DNA of 64,000 bases from Pseudomonas benzenivorans (GTDB lineage: Bacteria; Pseudomonadota; Gammaproteobacteria; Pseudomonadales; Pseudomonadaceae). The DNA lies in the NCBI RefSeq assembly GCF_024397895.1, contig NZ_CP073346.1, positions 3,286,001-3,350,000 on the forward strand, in the 5' to 3' direction. Made by a program: the position numbers and the translations under genes. Each line of letters starts with the position of its first letter. The first letter of the stretch is position 1. The notes under the pieces were generated by a model. The model made no database searches. It saw only the letters and a program-made list of their open reading frames with translations, and was not told the origin of the DNA. Below, in pieces: positions 1 through 7,637 of this stretch.

Positions 1-1087
1 GGGTCTCGCCGTCATGGCTTCGCACGCGCGACTCAGTGGTGCGTCGGCCAGAACCCGTACTTTCGTGCTGCTCGGTGTCTGTGCTGGACGCGCTGTCTTG
101 GCCCGAACCCTGCTGGCTGGAGGAGAAGGGGCGCTCAGGGGAAAGATCGATGCGCGCGGCCCGGATTTCCCGTTCCTTGCTGAATATGCCGGTCACCCGA
201 ATACGCCGGTCGACCGCGAGGTCGCCGACCTGCCCGCCGGAGTAGGCGGTGCTGCGGTCCACATAGGCCGTGAACCCGCCGAGTTCGATGCGATTGCCCT
301 GTTGGCCGCGCACCAGACCCTCCACCAGCGCGTTACGCACCCGTCCGGCGAAGGGGATGCCGGGATCGCGCTGCGTACGGGCGACATTCAGCCGCTTGCC
401 GTCCCAGGTCCCGCGCACCAGCACCTCGCCGCTGGGTGCCAGCGGCTTGCTCAGGGCCAGCCCCTGCAGGTCGCCGGCTCGCTGCACGGCGCCGATTGCG
501 CTGACCTGCGTCAGGTTCGGTGCCCGATCAATCCGGCTGGCAACCACTTCGCCCCGGGCATTGCGCAGGCCGCTGACCCGTACCGGCTCGCCGATGCGCA
601 AGCCTTGCGCTACCCGGGCCCCCGGCGCGAGGTGAACAGGTTGCTGCATTACGCGCAGCGCGGCGGCGCCCGCCTGTGCATCCGTAATCGGACCTTCATA
701 GGCGTGCAGGATGGCGATGCTGCGTGCCCGCAGCCCGTGGGGCGAAGCGCTGGCCTCCACCGCCACCACCTGGCCGACGGCCAGCCTGTCGGTGCTGGCG
801 GGGGCGCCGTTCTCACTGAGCGCAACCGCGGAGTCGAAGTGCACTTCCACGCCATTGACGCAGATGGAGCCAAAGCCGGTGATGGTGCCCACAATGCCCG
901 TGCCGCCCATTCCGCCCTCATCGGCAGGCGCACCGGTGCCGCCGATGCCGCCGGTGGCAACGGCGCCCGTGCCGCCCATGCCGCCCGGATCAATGCAGGC
1001 GGGAGCCGCGCTCAGCGGCGTCGAGGCGAGCAGCAAGGGTCCGCATAGGAAAGCGATCGCGTACAGGAGGCGAGAAGCAGTGCTCAT
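1..1087 (-). CDS. DUF5666 domain-containing exported protein (3' end outside window)
   Basis: The frame is open from the ATG at 1087 to the window edge, about 362 codons, so the C-terminus is missing. The N-terminus is a typical signal peptide (MSTASRLLYAIAFLCG, then a small-residue region ending in SAAPA). It is followed by a glycine-rich segment with repeated GGMGGTG/GGIGGTG motifs and the VGTITGFGSICVNGVEV start of a DUF5666 unit. Several related beta-rich units follow; phrases such as VEG.V and IRVTGIFSKEREIRAARI recur. The visible end is Ser/Gln/Thr-rich. DUF5666 proteins are exported and of unknown function. The ATG overlaps the TGA of the upstream DUF6502 gene (ATGA), so the two are probably translationally coupled. 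The family call rests on recognition of the repeated pattern. Confidence 0.8.
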   Translation of the reverse strand, partial: MSTASRLLYAIAFLCGPLLLASTPLSAAPACIDPGGMGGTGAVATGGIGGTGAPADEGGMGGTGIVGTITGFGSICVNGVEVHFDSAVALSENGAPASTDRLAVGQVVAVEASASPHGLRARSIAILHAYEGPITDAQAGAAALRVMQQPVHLAPGARVAQGLRIGEPVRVSGLRNARGEVVASRIDRAPNLTQVSAIGAVQRAGDLQGLALSKPLAPSGEVLVRGTWDGKRLNVARTQRDPGIPFAGRVRNALVEGLVRGQQGNRIELGGFTAYVDRSTAYSGGQVGDLAVDRRIRVTGIFSKEREIRAARIDLSPERPFSSSQQGSGQDSASSTDTEQHESTGSGRRTTESRVRSHDGET

Positions 1088-1938
1088 GACGAACTGGCCT
1101 TGGTCGGTGGGACGCCTGGCGGCGGGCTGGGTTCAGTGTAGAAATACAGGCCGATGGTGATGCGCTGCCGGGCGTCCGGGGCCGGAGCGTCCCGCTCCTC
1201 CAGTTCGGCGGCCAACTGGTTGAAGCCGATCAGCACCTGCATGCCTTCGGCCTGAACGGCTTCGCGCAGTTGGCAAACCGCGGCGGGGGACAGGCTGTCG
1301 TAGTGGACGCTGCGCTCGAAGAAGGGCGCCCCGCTCTCTGTCAGGTTGTGCACGGCGGCGCAGGCATGGTCGTGCAGGTTGTGTTGGAAGTAGGCGGCCT
1401 TCTCGTCAAACCCCTTTTGTGGGATGAACGCCTTGGTCTCCAGGTGGACGCGGTCCTGGTCGTCCAATCGCACGACGCCCAGGCGCAGCCACTCGTCGAG
1501 CACGACGCGGGCACGAATATCCTTGCTGACTTGAGCCACCAGCGCGTCGAACGAGCACTGGTCATTCGTGCTGGCCAGGCGCGCCAGGGGCAGCGGACTG
1601 CCGGGTCGCTCGCAGAAGGGTGTGCTGTTCAACCAGACACTGACCAGGTGGGCCCCGAACGAGATGATTTCGGGCAGCGCAACGTCCGGCTCGTCCGCCT
1701 TGGCCCGCAGGCGCCGGACATCCTTGCGATGCACGCCGGTCAGCAGGCTGACCCGGCTGTCGGTCGGGGGCTTGTCGTCGAGACGAAACTCGCGCTCGGC
1801 AACATCGACGAATATCGCCTTGAGCAACTCGGCAAAGCCGTTATAGGTGACCCCCTTCTTGAGCATCAGCCTCACCAATGGGCGCATCACGTGTTGCAGC
1901 GCCGGCAGCAGAGAAGGGGGCAGAGTGGGCATTCGCAT
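1084..1938 (-). CDS. DUF6502 family protein, possible regulator
   Basis: The frame is open from an ATG at 1959, but that ATG has no ribosome binding site. The ATG at 1938 follows AAGGTAAG at a good distance, and the protein then begins MRMPTLPPSLLPAL as the family does, so I prefer 1938 (284 aa). The N-terminal third (VMRPLVRLMLKKGVTYNGFA, then LLTGVHRKDVRRLR) reads as a winged-helix-like DNA-binding region, as described for DUF6502. The rest is soluble, with no signal peptide or membrane segment. The stop overlaps the start of the DUF5666 gene by four bases. A regulator or partner of that exported protein is a reasonable inference, but no function is established. Confidence 0.8.
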   Translation of the reverse strand: MRMPTLPPSLLPALQHVMRPLVRLMLKKGVTYNGFAELLKAIFVDVAEREFRLDDKPPTDSRVSLLTGVHRKDVRRLRAKADEPDVALPEIISFGAHLVSVWLNSTPFCERPGSPLPLARLASTNDQCSFDALVAQVSKDIRARVVLDEWLRLGVVRLDDQDRVHLETKAFIPQKGFDEKAAYFQHNLHDHACAAVHNLTESGAPFFERSVHYDSLSPAAVCQLREAVQAEGMQVLIGFNQLAAELEERDAPAPDARQRITIGLYFYTEPSPPPGVPPTKASSS

Positions 1939-2320
1939 GTACGGCTTACCTTGGGACATTGGTGTGCGGGGAGGCTTTCTGAGCGCCCGGGCCGCGGTTT
2001 CGCTTTGCCATTTTCCGCGCCTGCACCTTCATCGCCTAGGGTGTTGCAGCCATTTGGGTCAGCGGCCCGGTTGCTCGTGTGCGGATCAGGGTTTTGCTGC
2101 ACACCACTGGAGAGTAAGGTGCCACGGCCTCCGATACGCCGTGTCGCGCGACGCGACTCGGCCCTCAAACGCCCCGGTACCGCTCCATCAGTGGGCCAGC
2201 GAACTCATTCCAGAGCGCGCTGGCCCAGCTGCCCTGCCTCGGCCAGGTCGACATCCGGTGCCTTGGGGCGCCGCCTGATTCCGCCGTCAAACGACGACTC
2301 CGCCGCTCGCCCGAGGGGGC
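1939..2320. other. Intergenic stretch, no gene seen
   Basis: This lies between the start of the DUF6502 gene and the stop of the Ala-rich gene, both on the minus strand. Open frames here have no ribosome binding site, no family resemblance and no consistent codon use. It should hold the promoter of the DUF6502-DUF5666 pair and possibly a terminator for the Ala-rich gene, but I cannot point to convincing -35/-10 elements or a hairpin with a T-run. Confidence 0.5.
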
Positions 2321-3064
2321 TTAGTTGCTGGTCGGGGCCGCCGCACTCGACGCGCTCACCAGGTCTTCGAGTGCTTCTCTGGCTGCGTCGGCTGCGTCCT
2401 CAGCCGCTTCTCTGGCTGCGTCGGCAGCGTCTTCGGCAGCCTCCCGGGCTGCGTCGTCGGCGTCGTCGTCAGGCCCTCTGGCCGCATCTGCCTCGGCCTT
2501 GGCGGCGTCCCGGGCCGCATCAGCCTCGGCCTTGGCGGCGTCCCTGACAGCATTTGCCTGGGCTTTGGCAGCATCCCGCGCGGCATCTGCCTCGGCTTCC
2601 GGTACGCCAGCCGCTCGGGCAGCGTCCCGGTCTGCGTCTGCGGCATCTCTGGCGGCGTCCCTGGCTGCATCCGCGGCATCTCTGGCCGCGTCTCGGGCTG
2701 CATCTGCGGCGTCTCTGGCGGCTTCCCGGGCTCCATCACGGTCATGTCCATGCCCATGACCGTGGCCATCGCCCGAGCCTCCGTGGCCGCTGCCACTATG
2801 TCCGCCTCCTCCGTGTCCGCTGCTTCCCGAGCCTCCACTGCCGCCGCTTCCGCTACCTCCGCTTCCGGAGCCGCCGCTTCCAGAGCCACCGCCTCCACCG
2901 CCGGAGCCGCCGCTTCCGCTACCTCCACTACCGGATCCACCGCCACTGCCGCCATCCTTGGCGTAGACGCTGGAGAAACCGCCAATGTAATCGGGAACCA
3001 GAACCGTTGATGCCGATAGGACTCCGCCAATGGCCAGGGCCAACAAACATTTCTTGAGCAGCAT
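2321..3064 (-). CDS. Secreted Gly/Ser-, His/Gly- and Ala-repeat protein, function unknown
   Basis: 247 aa with a good ribosome binding site (GGAGG seven bases before the ATG). Residues 1 to about 35 form a signal peptide ending SSVYA before KDGG. Residues 36 to about 80 are almost pure Gly/Ser (GGSGSGG units). Next comes a His/Gly/Asp stretch (GHGGGGHSGSGHGG, then HGHGHGHD) that could bind metal ions. The last 140 residues are Ala-rich repeats of AARDAADAARD and AAKAEADAARD type with alternating Arg/Lys and Asp/Glu, expected to form long helices. No enzyme motif is visible. I do not recognise a named family. The repeats make opposite-strand and other-frame ORFs look long, but the signal peptide and ribosome binding site identify this frame. 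Confidence 0.7.
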   Translation of the reverse strand: MLLKKCLLALAIGGVLSASTVLVPDYIGGFSSVYAKDGGSGGGSGSGGSGSGGSGGGGGGSGSGGSGSGGSGSGGSGGSGSSGHGGGGHSGSGHGGSGDGHGHGHGHDRDGAREAARDAADAARDAARDAADAARDAARDAADADRDAARAAGVPEAEADAARDAAKAQANAVRDAAKAEADAARDAAKAEADAARGPDDDADDAAREAAEDAADAAREAAEDAADAAREALEDLVSASSAAAPTSN

Positions 3065-3460
3065 GATGAACCTCCGCTTTGCGTTGCCTGGTTACGTCCG
3101 TATCGAAGTCAGCAACCAGTTAATTTCCCGCCGCCCATCGGGCGGTCCGCCAACCAGCGCGGCCAACTATCTGCAGTGAATGGCGACTGCGGTCTCCGCA
3201 AGATCCTTCTGAGCCAGCTAGCATCATGGTGTGGGAAATTTTCCCACACCATGAGATTAGACCTGTCAGTCCGAGTGTCAACGACCGATCATCAGGACTC
3301 CCCGCGTTGGGGGCTTTCTAGTGCCAGCCCACCACCTCGGGTGGGTTGACCGCGGCAGCCGGTTGCGCGCAGGCGCGATTTTGCCTGGCCTGCTGCCTTG
3401 TTGAGGGGGAGGGATGCCGCAGGGTTGAATCAGATGATCAAGATGCAGAAATCGAGCAAT
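3065..3460. other. Intergenic stretch upstream of the Ala-rich repeat gene
   Basis: No coding frame is convincing here. Visible are a short hairpin CCGCCC-ATC-GGGCGG at 3131-3145, the 31-bp palindrome at 3224-3254 (listed separately), and GC-rich dyads around 3300-3320 and 3328-3350. The ppa terminator follows. The stretch must contain the promoter of the repeat-protein gene, but no clear sigma-70 promoter is evident. Confidence 0.5.
3224..3254. promoter_or_regulatory. 31-bp perfect palindrome, possible operator
   Basis: TCATGGTGTGGGAAA and its exact reverse complement TTTCCCACACCATGA flank a single T. A loop of one base and the lack of a following T-run argue against a terminator. It lies about 160 bp upstream of the start of the secreted Ala-rich gene, where a dimeric regulator could bind. 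Function is inference only. Confidence 0.5.
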
Positions 3461-3487
3461 AAAAAAGCCGGCTTGTGGCCGGCTTTT
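3461..3487 (-). terminator. Rho-independent terminator of ppa
   Basis: The arms AAAAGCCGGC (3463-3472) and GCCGGCTTTT (3478-3487) are exactly complementary around the loop TTGTG. Read on the minus strand, the stem ends in a run of six T. It begins 17 bases past the ppa stop. Confidence 0.9.
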
Positions 3488-3503
3488 AGGGGGTGGTCAG
3501 GGC

Positions 3504-4031
3504 TTATTTTTGGTAAGCCGCGACCGCCTTGTTGATCAGGCCGCGGGCCTCTTCGGCGCCGCCCCAGCCTTCGACCTTGACCCACTTGCCCTTCTCCAGA
3601 TCCTTGTAGTTCTCGAAGAAGTGCTTGATCTGCTCGATCAGCAGGGCCGGCAGGTCGGTGTATTCCTGAACGTCCTTGTACAGCACGGTCAGCTTGTCGT
3701 GCGGTACGGCGACCAGCTTGGCGTCGCCGCCGGCTTCGTCGCTCATGTGCAGCACGCCGACCGGGCGGGCGCGGATCACCGAGCCCGGCGCCACCGGGTA
3801 AGGGGTGACCACCAGCACGTCGAGCGGATCGCCGTCGTCGGCCAGGGTGTGGGGGATGTAACCGTAGTTGGCCGGGTAGAACATCGGGGTGGCCATGAAG
3901 CGGTCGACCATCAGGCAATCGGTCTCGTGGTCGATCTCGTATTTGATCGGCGCATGGTTGGCCGGGATCTCGATGGCGACGTAGATGTCGTTCGGCAGGT
4001 CTTTGCCTGCTGGAATCTTGCTGTAGCTCAT
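3504..4031 (-). CDS. ppa: Inorganic pyrophosphatase
   Basis: Family I soluble pyrophosphatase, 175 aa, the usual bacterial length. It hydrolyses pyrophosphate to phosphate in the cytoplasm, pulling biosynthetic reactions forward. The frame is open further upstream, but [13 protein letters not shown] is the family start and has GGGAG eight bases before it. Visible motifs are [21 protein letters not shown], which carries the metal-binding aspartates, and the acidic/basic residues around KYEID and YKDVQEY. It is a single gene with its own promoter (4069-4097) and a strong terminator. Confidence 0.97.
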   Translation of the reverse strand: MSYSKIPAGKDLPNDIYVAIEIPANHAPIKYEIDHETDCLMVDRFMATPMFYPANYGYIPHTLADDGDPLDVLVVTPYPVAPGSVIRARPVGVLHMSDEAGGDAKLVAVPHDKLTVLYKDVQEYTDLPALLIEQIKHFFENYKDLEKGKWVKVEGWGGAEEARGLINKAVAAYQK

Positions 4032-4068
4032 GGGGCGACTCCCGGGGATGGGCCAAAAAAGTGGCGCG

Positions 4069-4097
4069 ATTATAGGCACATTCCCCGGCGCTGGCTA
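4069..4097 (-). promoter_or_regulatory. Sigma-70 promoter of ppa
   Basis: On the minus strand, TAGCCA and TATAAT are separated by 17 bp. The -10 is a perfect consensus and the -35 matches four of six bases. The -10 ends 38 bases before the ppa ATG. Confidence 0.6.
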
Positions 4098-4108
4098 TGC
4101 CGGGCTGT

Positions 4109-4948
4109 CTAGCCATTGGTGGCGGTCGGCGTCTCTTTGGCGTGGCTACGGTAGTCCGGGTGAGTTTCTTGCAGGCGCTGCAGGCGCGTCAGCGGGTCCT
4201 GCCGGTAGAACTGCGCGAGTTGCGCGTAGACCGCCGGAAAGGCCTGGTGCAGGAGGTCCGGGGCGCTGAAGAAGTATTCGCTGGTGACGGCAAAGAACTC
4301 CGTCGGGTCTTCGGCGGCATAGGGGTCGATGGCAGTGCTGGCATGGGGATCGGCATCCAGCTGGGTGTTGAGTCGGTCGTAGGCGTCCTGCATGGCGCCG
4401 GCCCAGTCCTGGATGCGCATGTCGCGGTGCAGCGGTGGCAGGCCGTTGGCATCGCCGCCGAGCATGTCCAGCTTGTGCGCCAGTTCGTGGATCACCAGGT
4501 TGTAGGCGTCCCAGCCGCCACTGGCCTGCACACCGGGCCAGGCAAGAATCACCGGGCCCTGCTGCCAGGCCTCGCCGCTGTGCTCGCCATCCCACTCGTG
4601 GACCACGCCGCTGGCGTCGCGGTGGCGCTGCGGGCTGACGAAGTCGTCCGGGTACAGGACGATCTCGTGAAAGCCCTGGTACCAGTTCAGTTCTTCCAGA
4701 TGCAGCAGCGGCAAGGCTGCCTGGGCGGCCAGGGCCAGGCGATCGACCGTGTCCAGCTCGACGCCGGGCAGGGCGCTGAGGTGCTTGTCATGCAAAAACA
4801 GCACGGCGCGCTCTTGCAGCAGGCGGATTTCGTCCTCGCTGAGCCCGTCGAGTATCGGCAGGCGGTGGGTCACGGCGACCCAGGTGTCGGGTTCGACCGG
4901 ATGACGGGCAAGGATGCGCCGGCGGCGCCAGGCGCGATAGGACCACAT
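4109..4948 (-). CDS. mtfA: Zinc-dependent M90 peptidase, MtfA family
   Basis: 279 aa if begun at MWSYRAWRRRR; the frame is open 26 codons further, but the family begins with this Trp/Arg motif. MtfA of E. coli is a cytosolic peptidase that binds the Mlc repressor and so affects sugar uptake; its role in Pseudomonas is less clear. The gluzincin motif HELAH lies at residues 154-158, followed by KLDMLGGDANGLPPLH as in the family. The downstream segment DPTEFFAVTSEYFF supplies the third zinc ligand (Glu). It is divergent from the PP2C-kinase-like gene at 5074 and runs towards ppa. Confidence 0.87.
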   Translation of the reverse strand: MWSYRAWRRRRILARHPVEPDTWVAVTHRLPILDGLSEDEIRLLQERAVLFLHDKHLSALPGVELDTVDRLALAAQAALPLLHLEELNWYQGFHEIVLYPDDFVSPQRHRDASGVVHEWDGEHSGEAWQQGPVILAWPGVQASGGWDAYNLVIHELAHKLDMLGGDANGLPPLHRDMRIQDWAGAMQDAYDRLNTQLDADPHASTAIDPYAAEDPTEFFAVTSEYFFSAPDLLHQAFPAVYAQLAQFYRQDPLTRLQRLQETHPDYRSHAKETPTATNG

Positions 4949-5073
4949 GCAGAAACGGCTCGGGTTGGCTGATGGGCCCACCTTAAGCGGCGCCCGGATG
5001 GGCGGCAAGTGGCGGCGCGTCGGCACAAAGGCTGCAACGGACTGAGCGACTATGACCGCGAGGAGGACTGGCG

Positions 5074-6669
5074 ATGTCGATAGAACGCCTGGATCATCCT
5101 GTCGCGAGCCTGGTGCACGGCCCTGGCATCGACCTGCCGGGCCAGGCCGCGCGGGTGCGCGCGATGTGGCTGGACGGACGCGAGGGGCGTGCGCCGGTGC
5201 TGCTGGTGGCCCTGCTCTGGGCGCGCGAGTGCGCCGAAGTGGTGCAAAGCCTGGAGCATTATCTGGATGCGCTGTTCGCCGATTTCCGCTGTACGCCGCA
5301 AGGCTGGAGCGAGGCGCAGGCTGCGCGGCAGGTGCTGGCGGCGCTCAACCAGCAGCTGTTTCGCCGGCAGCGCAGTGGTCAGCGGATTCCACAGCTCAAT
5401 GCCGGGGTGCTGTTGCTGCAAGCAGGCGACGCGCACTTTCTCCAGGCCGGGGCCATTGGTTTGCTGCGCGATCAGGACGGCGTCCTGCATAGCCTGGTCG
5501 GGCGCGACGGCCTGCAGCTGGGCGCGCAGGCCGAGCTGGCGCTGGTGCAGCACCGCCTGCCGCTGAGCCCGGGGCAGGTGCTCTTGCTGGCGCCGCAACC
5601 GCTGCTCGCGGTAGGCGACCTGCAGGGTTTTCGTGACGGCTGCGTGGCGCTGTCCGGCGAGGGGTTGGCGGCGTTGCTGGCGCCCTGGTTGGGTGCGCCC
5701 GGTGCGGCAATGTGCTTGCTGTCCGGCGCTGTGGACAACTCGGCGCCGGCGACTGTTCGGGAGCAGTGGCCGGCGGTGCCGGCGACGGTGGGAATGCGGC
5801 TGGATGGCTGGACCCTGCTGGAGGCGTGCCCGTACGGTCCGCCCGGGCGACTCTACCGCGCCCGTGAGGACGGCGGTCGCGAGGGGCTGCTGTGGCTTGC
5901 CGAGCAGGCGGCCGATGAGGCCTTCTGGCAGCGCGAATGGGCGCTGCGCCGCAGCCCGGTGGTCAGCCTGCCGCAGGTGCTGTCGCCGCACCAGCCGCGT
6001 CGCCATGCCTTTCTCCTGCTCGAGGCGCCGCCTGCCGACGTACAGAGCCTGAGCGACTGGAGCGCCGCCCATGGCAGCCCGGAGGCAACGGCGCTGCTGG
6101 TCCTGCTCGATCAGCTGATCGCCGCGGTGCGCGCCCTGCAGCGGCGCGGCATGCAGGGCCTGTGGCTGGACCCGAGGTGCATTCTGGTCAATCCCCAGGG
6201 GCAACTGCTGTTGCTGCCGGAGCAGGCCGCGCTGCTGCCCGGGGTGCCCCGTCAGCGCCTGCCGGTCGAGGCGATACCGCTGGCGCCGGAGCTGCGCGGA
6301 TCGGGCGCGGTGGACGGGCGTGCCGATCAATTCGCCCTGGCCGCGCTGGTCTATTGGCTGTTGGGCGGCCGCTGGCCGGAGGTGGCCTGTGCAGGCACGG
6401 GTGAATCGACGCGTTATGTGCCCCTGGCGAGCTTTATGGCCGGGCTGCCGGCGGGGTGGGACGGGGTGCTGGCGCGGGCCCTGGCGCCGCAGCCGGCGGC
6501 ACGCTTCACGGCGCTGTCCGAATGGCGTCAGGCCTTGCATCAACCCCTGGGGCTGAAACCTGTCGCGCGCGCTCAGGCGCCCCGGCAGGCCTGGCGTCTG
6601 GCGCTGGTGGGGGCTCTATTGCTGCAAGTCGGACTGGGTTTGTGGTTCAGCCTGCTGGGCGGGCCTTAG
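5074..6669 (+). CDS. Degenerate PP2C phosphatase / Ser-Thr kinase fusion with C-terminal anchor
   Basis: 531 aa, GAGGAGG ribosome binding site eight bases before the ATG. The order is that of the bifunctional phosphatase-kinase proteins of Pseudomonas: a PP2C-like N-terminal half (1 to about 235), a kinase-like domain (about 245-495) and one C-terminal membrane helix (about 508-529). Catalytic features appear lost. The PP2C DGxGG motif is absent, and the usual HVGDSR is QAGAIGLL. In the kinase half the VxxK lysine is missing (GLLWLAEQ), the HxDxKxxN loop has become LWLDPRCILV, and no DFG is visible. I infer a pseudoenzyme that may act as a membrane-tethered scaffold or sensor. It stands alone, divergent from mtfA, with no obvious substrate gene next to it. 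Confidence 0.75.
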   Translation: MSIERLDHPVASLVHGPGIDLPGQAARVRAMWLDGREGRAPVLLVALLWARECAEVVQSLEHYLDALFADFRCTPQGWSEAQAARQVLAALNQQLFRRQRSGQRIPQLNAGVLLLQAGDAHFLQAGAIGLLRDQDGVLHSLVGRDGLQLGAQAELALVQHRLPLSPGQVLLLAPQPLLAVGDLQGFRDGCVALSGEGLAALLAPWLGAPGAAMCLLSGAVDNSAPATVREQWPAVPATVGMRLDGWTLLEACPYGPPGRLYRAREDGGREGLLWLAEQAADEAFWQREWALRRSPVVSLPQVLSPHQPRRHAFLLLEAPPADVQSLSDWSAAHGSPEATALLVLLDQLIAAVRALQRRGMQGLWLDPRCILVNPQGQLLLLPEQAALLPGVPRQRLPVEAIPLAPELRGSGAVDGRADQFALAALVYWLLGGRWPEVACAGTGESTRYVPLASFMAGLPAGWDGVLARALAPQPAARFTALSEWRQALHQPLGLKPVARAQAPRQAWRLALVGALLLQVGLGLWFSLLGGP

Positions 6670-6735
6670 AACGCCTGAGGCCGCACCGGCCCTTGGCCGC
6701 ATCCCTGCGGCGCTGGCGCAAGCCGAGCGGACGGC

Positions 6736-7191
6736 TCAGTCGCCGTTGATCGGCAGTACGTAGTTCTTGAACTGAGTGTCTTCGTGGAAGCCGATGGACT
6801 CGTAGACTTTCTGTGCCACCTCGTTGTCGCTGCTGGTGGATACACGCATGCGCACGGCGTTGGTCTCCTTGGCCATCTTCTTGGCGGTCTGGATCAGGCG
6901 GTCGGCGACCAGCTGGCGGCGGGCATCTTCGGCGACGTAGATGTCGTTGAGAATCCACACGCGCTTGAGCAGCAGCGAAGAGTAGCTGGGGTAGAGCTGG
7001 CAAAAGCCGAGCAAACGGTCGTCATCGTCGGCCAGGGCCAGATAGATCACCGACTCCTTGCGGCGCAGGCGGGTCTCCAGGAACTTGCGCGAGGAGTCCG
7101 GGTAGGGCAGTTCGCCGTAGAATTCGCGGTACTTGACGAACAGCGGGGTCAGCAGGTCCAGGTGCTCCAGGGTGGCTGGGACTATGCGCAT
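6736..7191 (-). CDS. GNAT family N-acetyltransferase
   Basis: 151 aa. The frame is open to 7296, but MRIVPATLEHLDLL is the natural GNAT start and has GAGG six bases upstream. The fold is visible as an N-terminal beta-alpha pair, the central strand RVWILNDIYVAEDARRQLVADRLI that contains the acetyl-CoA binding region (a variant of Q/RxxGxG/A), and the C-terminal strand SIGFHEDTQFKNYVL. The substrate cannot be told from sequence. It faces the PP2C-kinase gene tail to tail. Confidence 0.85.
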   Translation of the reverse strand: MRIVPATLEHLDLLTPLFVKYREFYGELPYPDSSRKFLETRLRRKESVIYLALADDDDRLLGFCQLYPSYSSLLLKRVWILNDIYVAEDARRQLVADRLIQTAKKMAKETNAVRMRVSTSSDNEVAQKVYESIGFHEDTQFKNYVLPINGD

Positions 7192-7323
7192 GGCGGCCTC
7201 GACTTCAGGGGATTGGGCAGGTGCCGGCAGTGCTGGTGCGATGCCGGTGAACGTGGCGATGCTGCCTAAGGCTTTTTGAAAGCGCAATCTAAGCAAGCGT
7301 TTGATCTATGTGCTGAAGGTCGG

Positions 7324-7553
7324 AGCATAAGGCGAGTGCCTGCCGGCCCGGAGGTGATGTTCGAGGTGGTCGCTGCCGGCCTGGGGGGCATCGAGTCGGC
7401 GGCGGAGTTCGGCAGCAGTCGCCCCATGTGAGATCTGCCCATCGTCGATTGTCCGCGGTACATGACCGAGGCCCTGGTGTGCCTGCGCGAGCGGGGCGCG
7501 CGGCGGCTGATTGCGACCTTTCTCGAACTGTTGCGGTCTCAGTTGGGCGGCTG
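7324..7553 (+). pseudogene. Possible gene remnant with an in-frame stop, unidentified
   Basis: The 446-bp gap between the GNAT gene and mpl has no intact gene. In one plus-strand frame a protein-like stretch can be read: PGPEVMFEVVAAGLGGIES then AAEFGSSRPM, a TGA at 7429, then DLPIVDCPRYMTEALVCL and RERGARRLIATFLELL to a TGA at 7551. Composition and third-position GC look like coding sequence on both sides of the stop. I do not recognise the family, and there is no start codon with a ribosome binding site. It may simply be non-coding GC-rich sequence. Confidence 0.25.
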
Positions 7554-7637
7554 AGCCAGGGGCCGCCTCGGCGGCCGCTGTGCTAACCTGCGGCGAGTTT
7601 CTACCGGGCCCGATCGGGCCTGTTTCAGGGGTTATCC

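Noticed and set aside
14..1048. Plus-strand open frame of 344 codons
   Set aside because: It is antisense to the DUF5666 gene, which has a signal peptide, a coupled start and the family pattern.
2440..2740. Short DNA repeats that might look like a CRISPR array
   Set aside because: They are tandem codon repeats for Ala-Arg-Asp within a coding frame, of unequal length and without unique spacers.
2356..3030. Alternative frames over the Ala-rich gene
   Set aside because: The repeats keep other frames open. Only the frame at 2321-3064 has a signal peptide and ribosome binding site.
7266..7463. Minus-strand 65-codon frame upstream of the GNAT gene
   Set aside because: No ribosome binding site, no family resemblance and a Ser/Arg/Pro-rich shadow composition.
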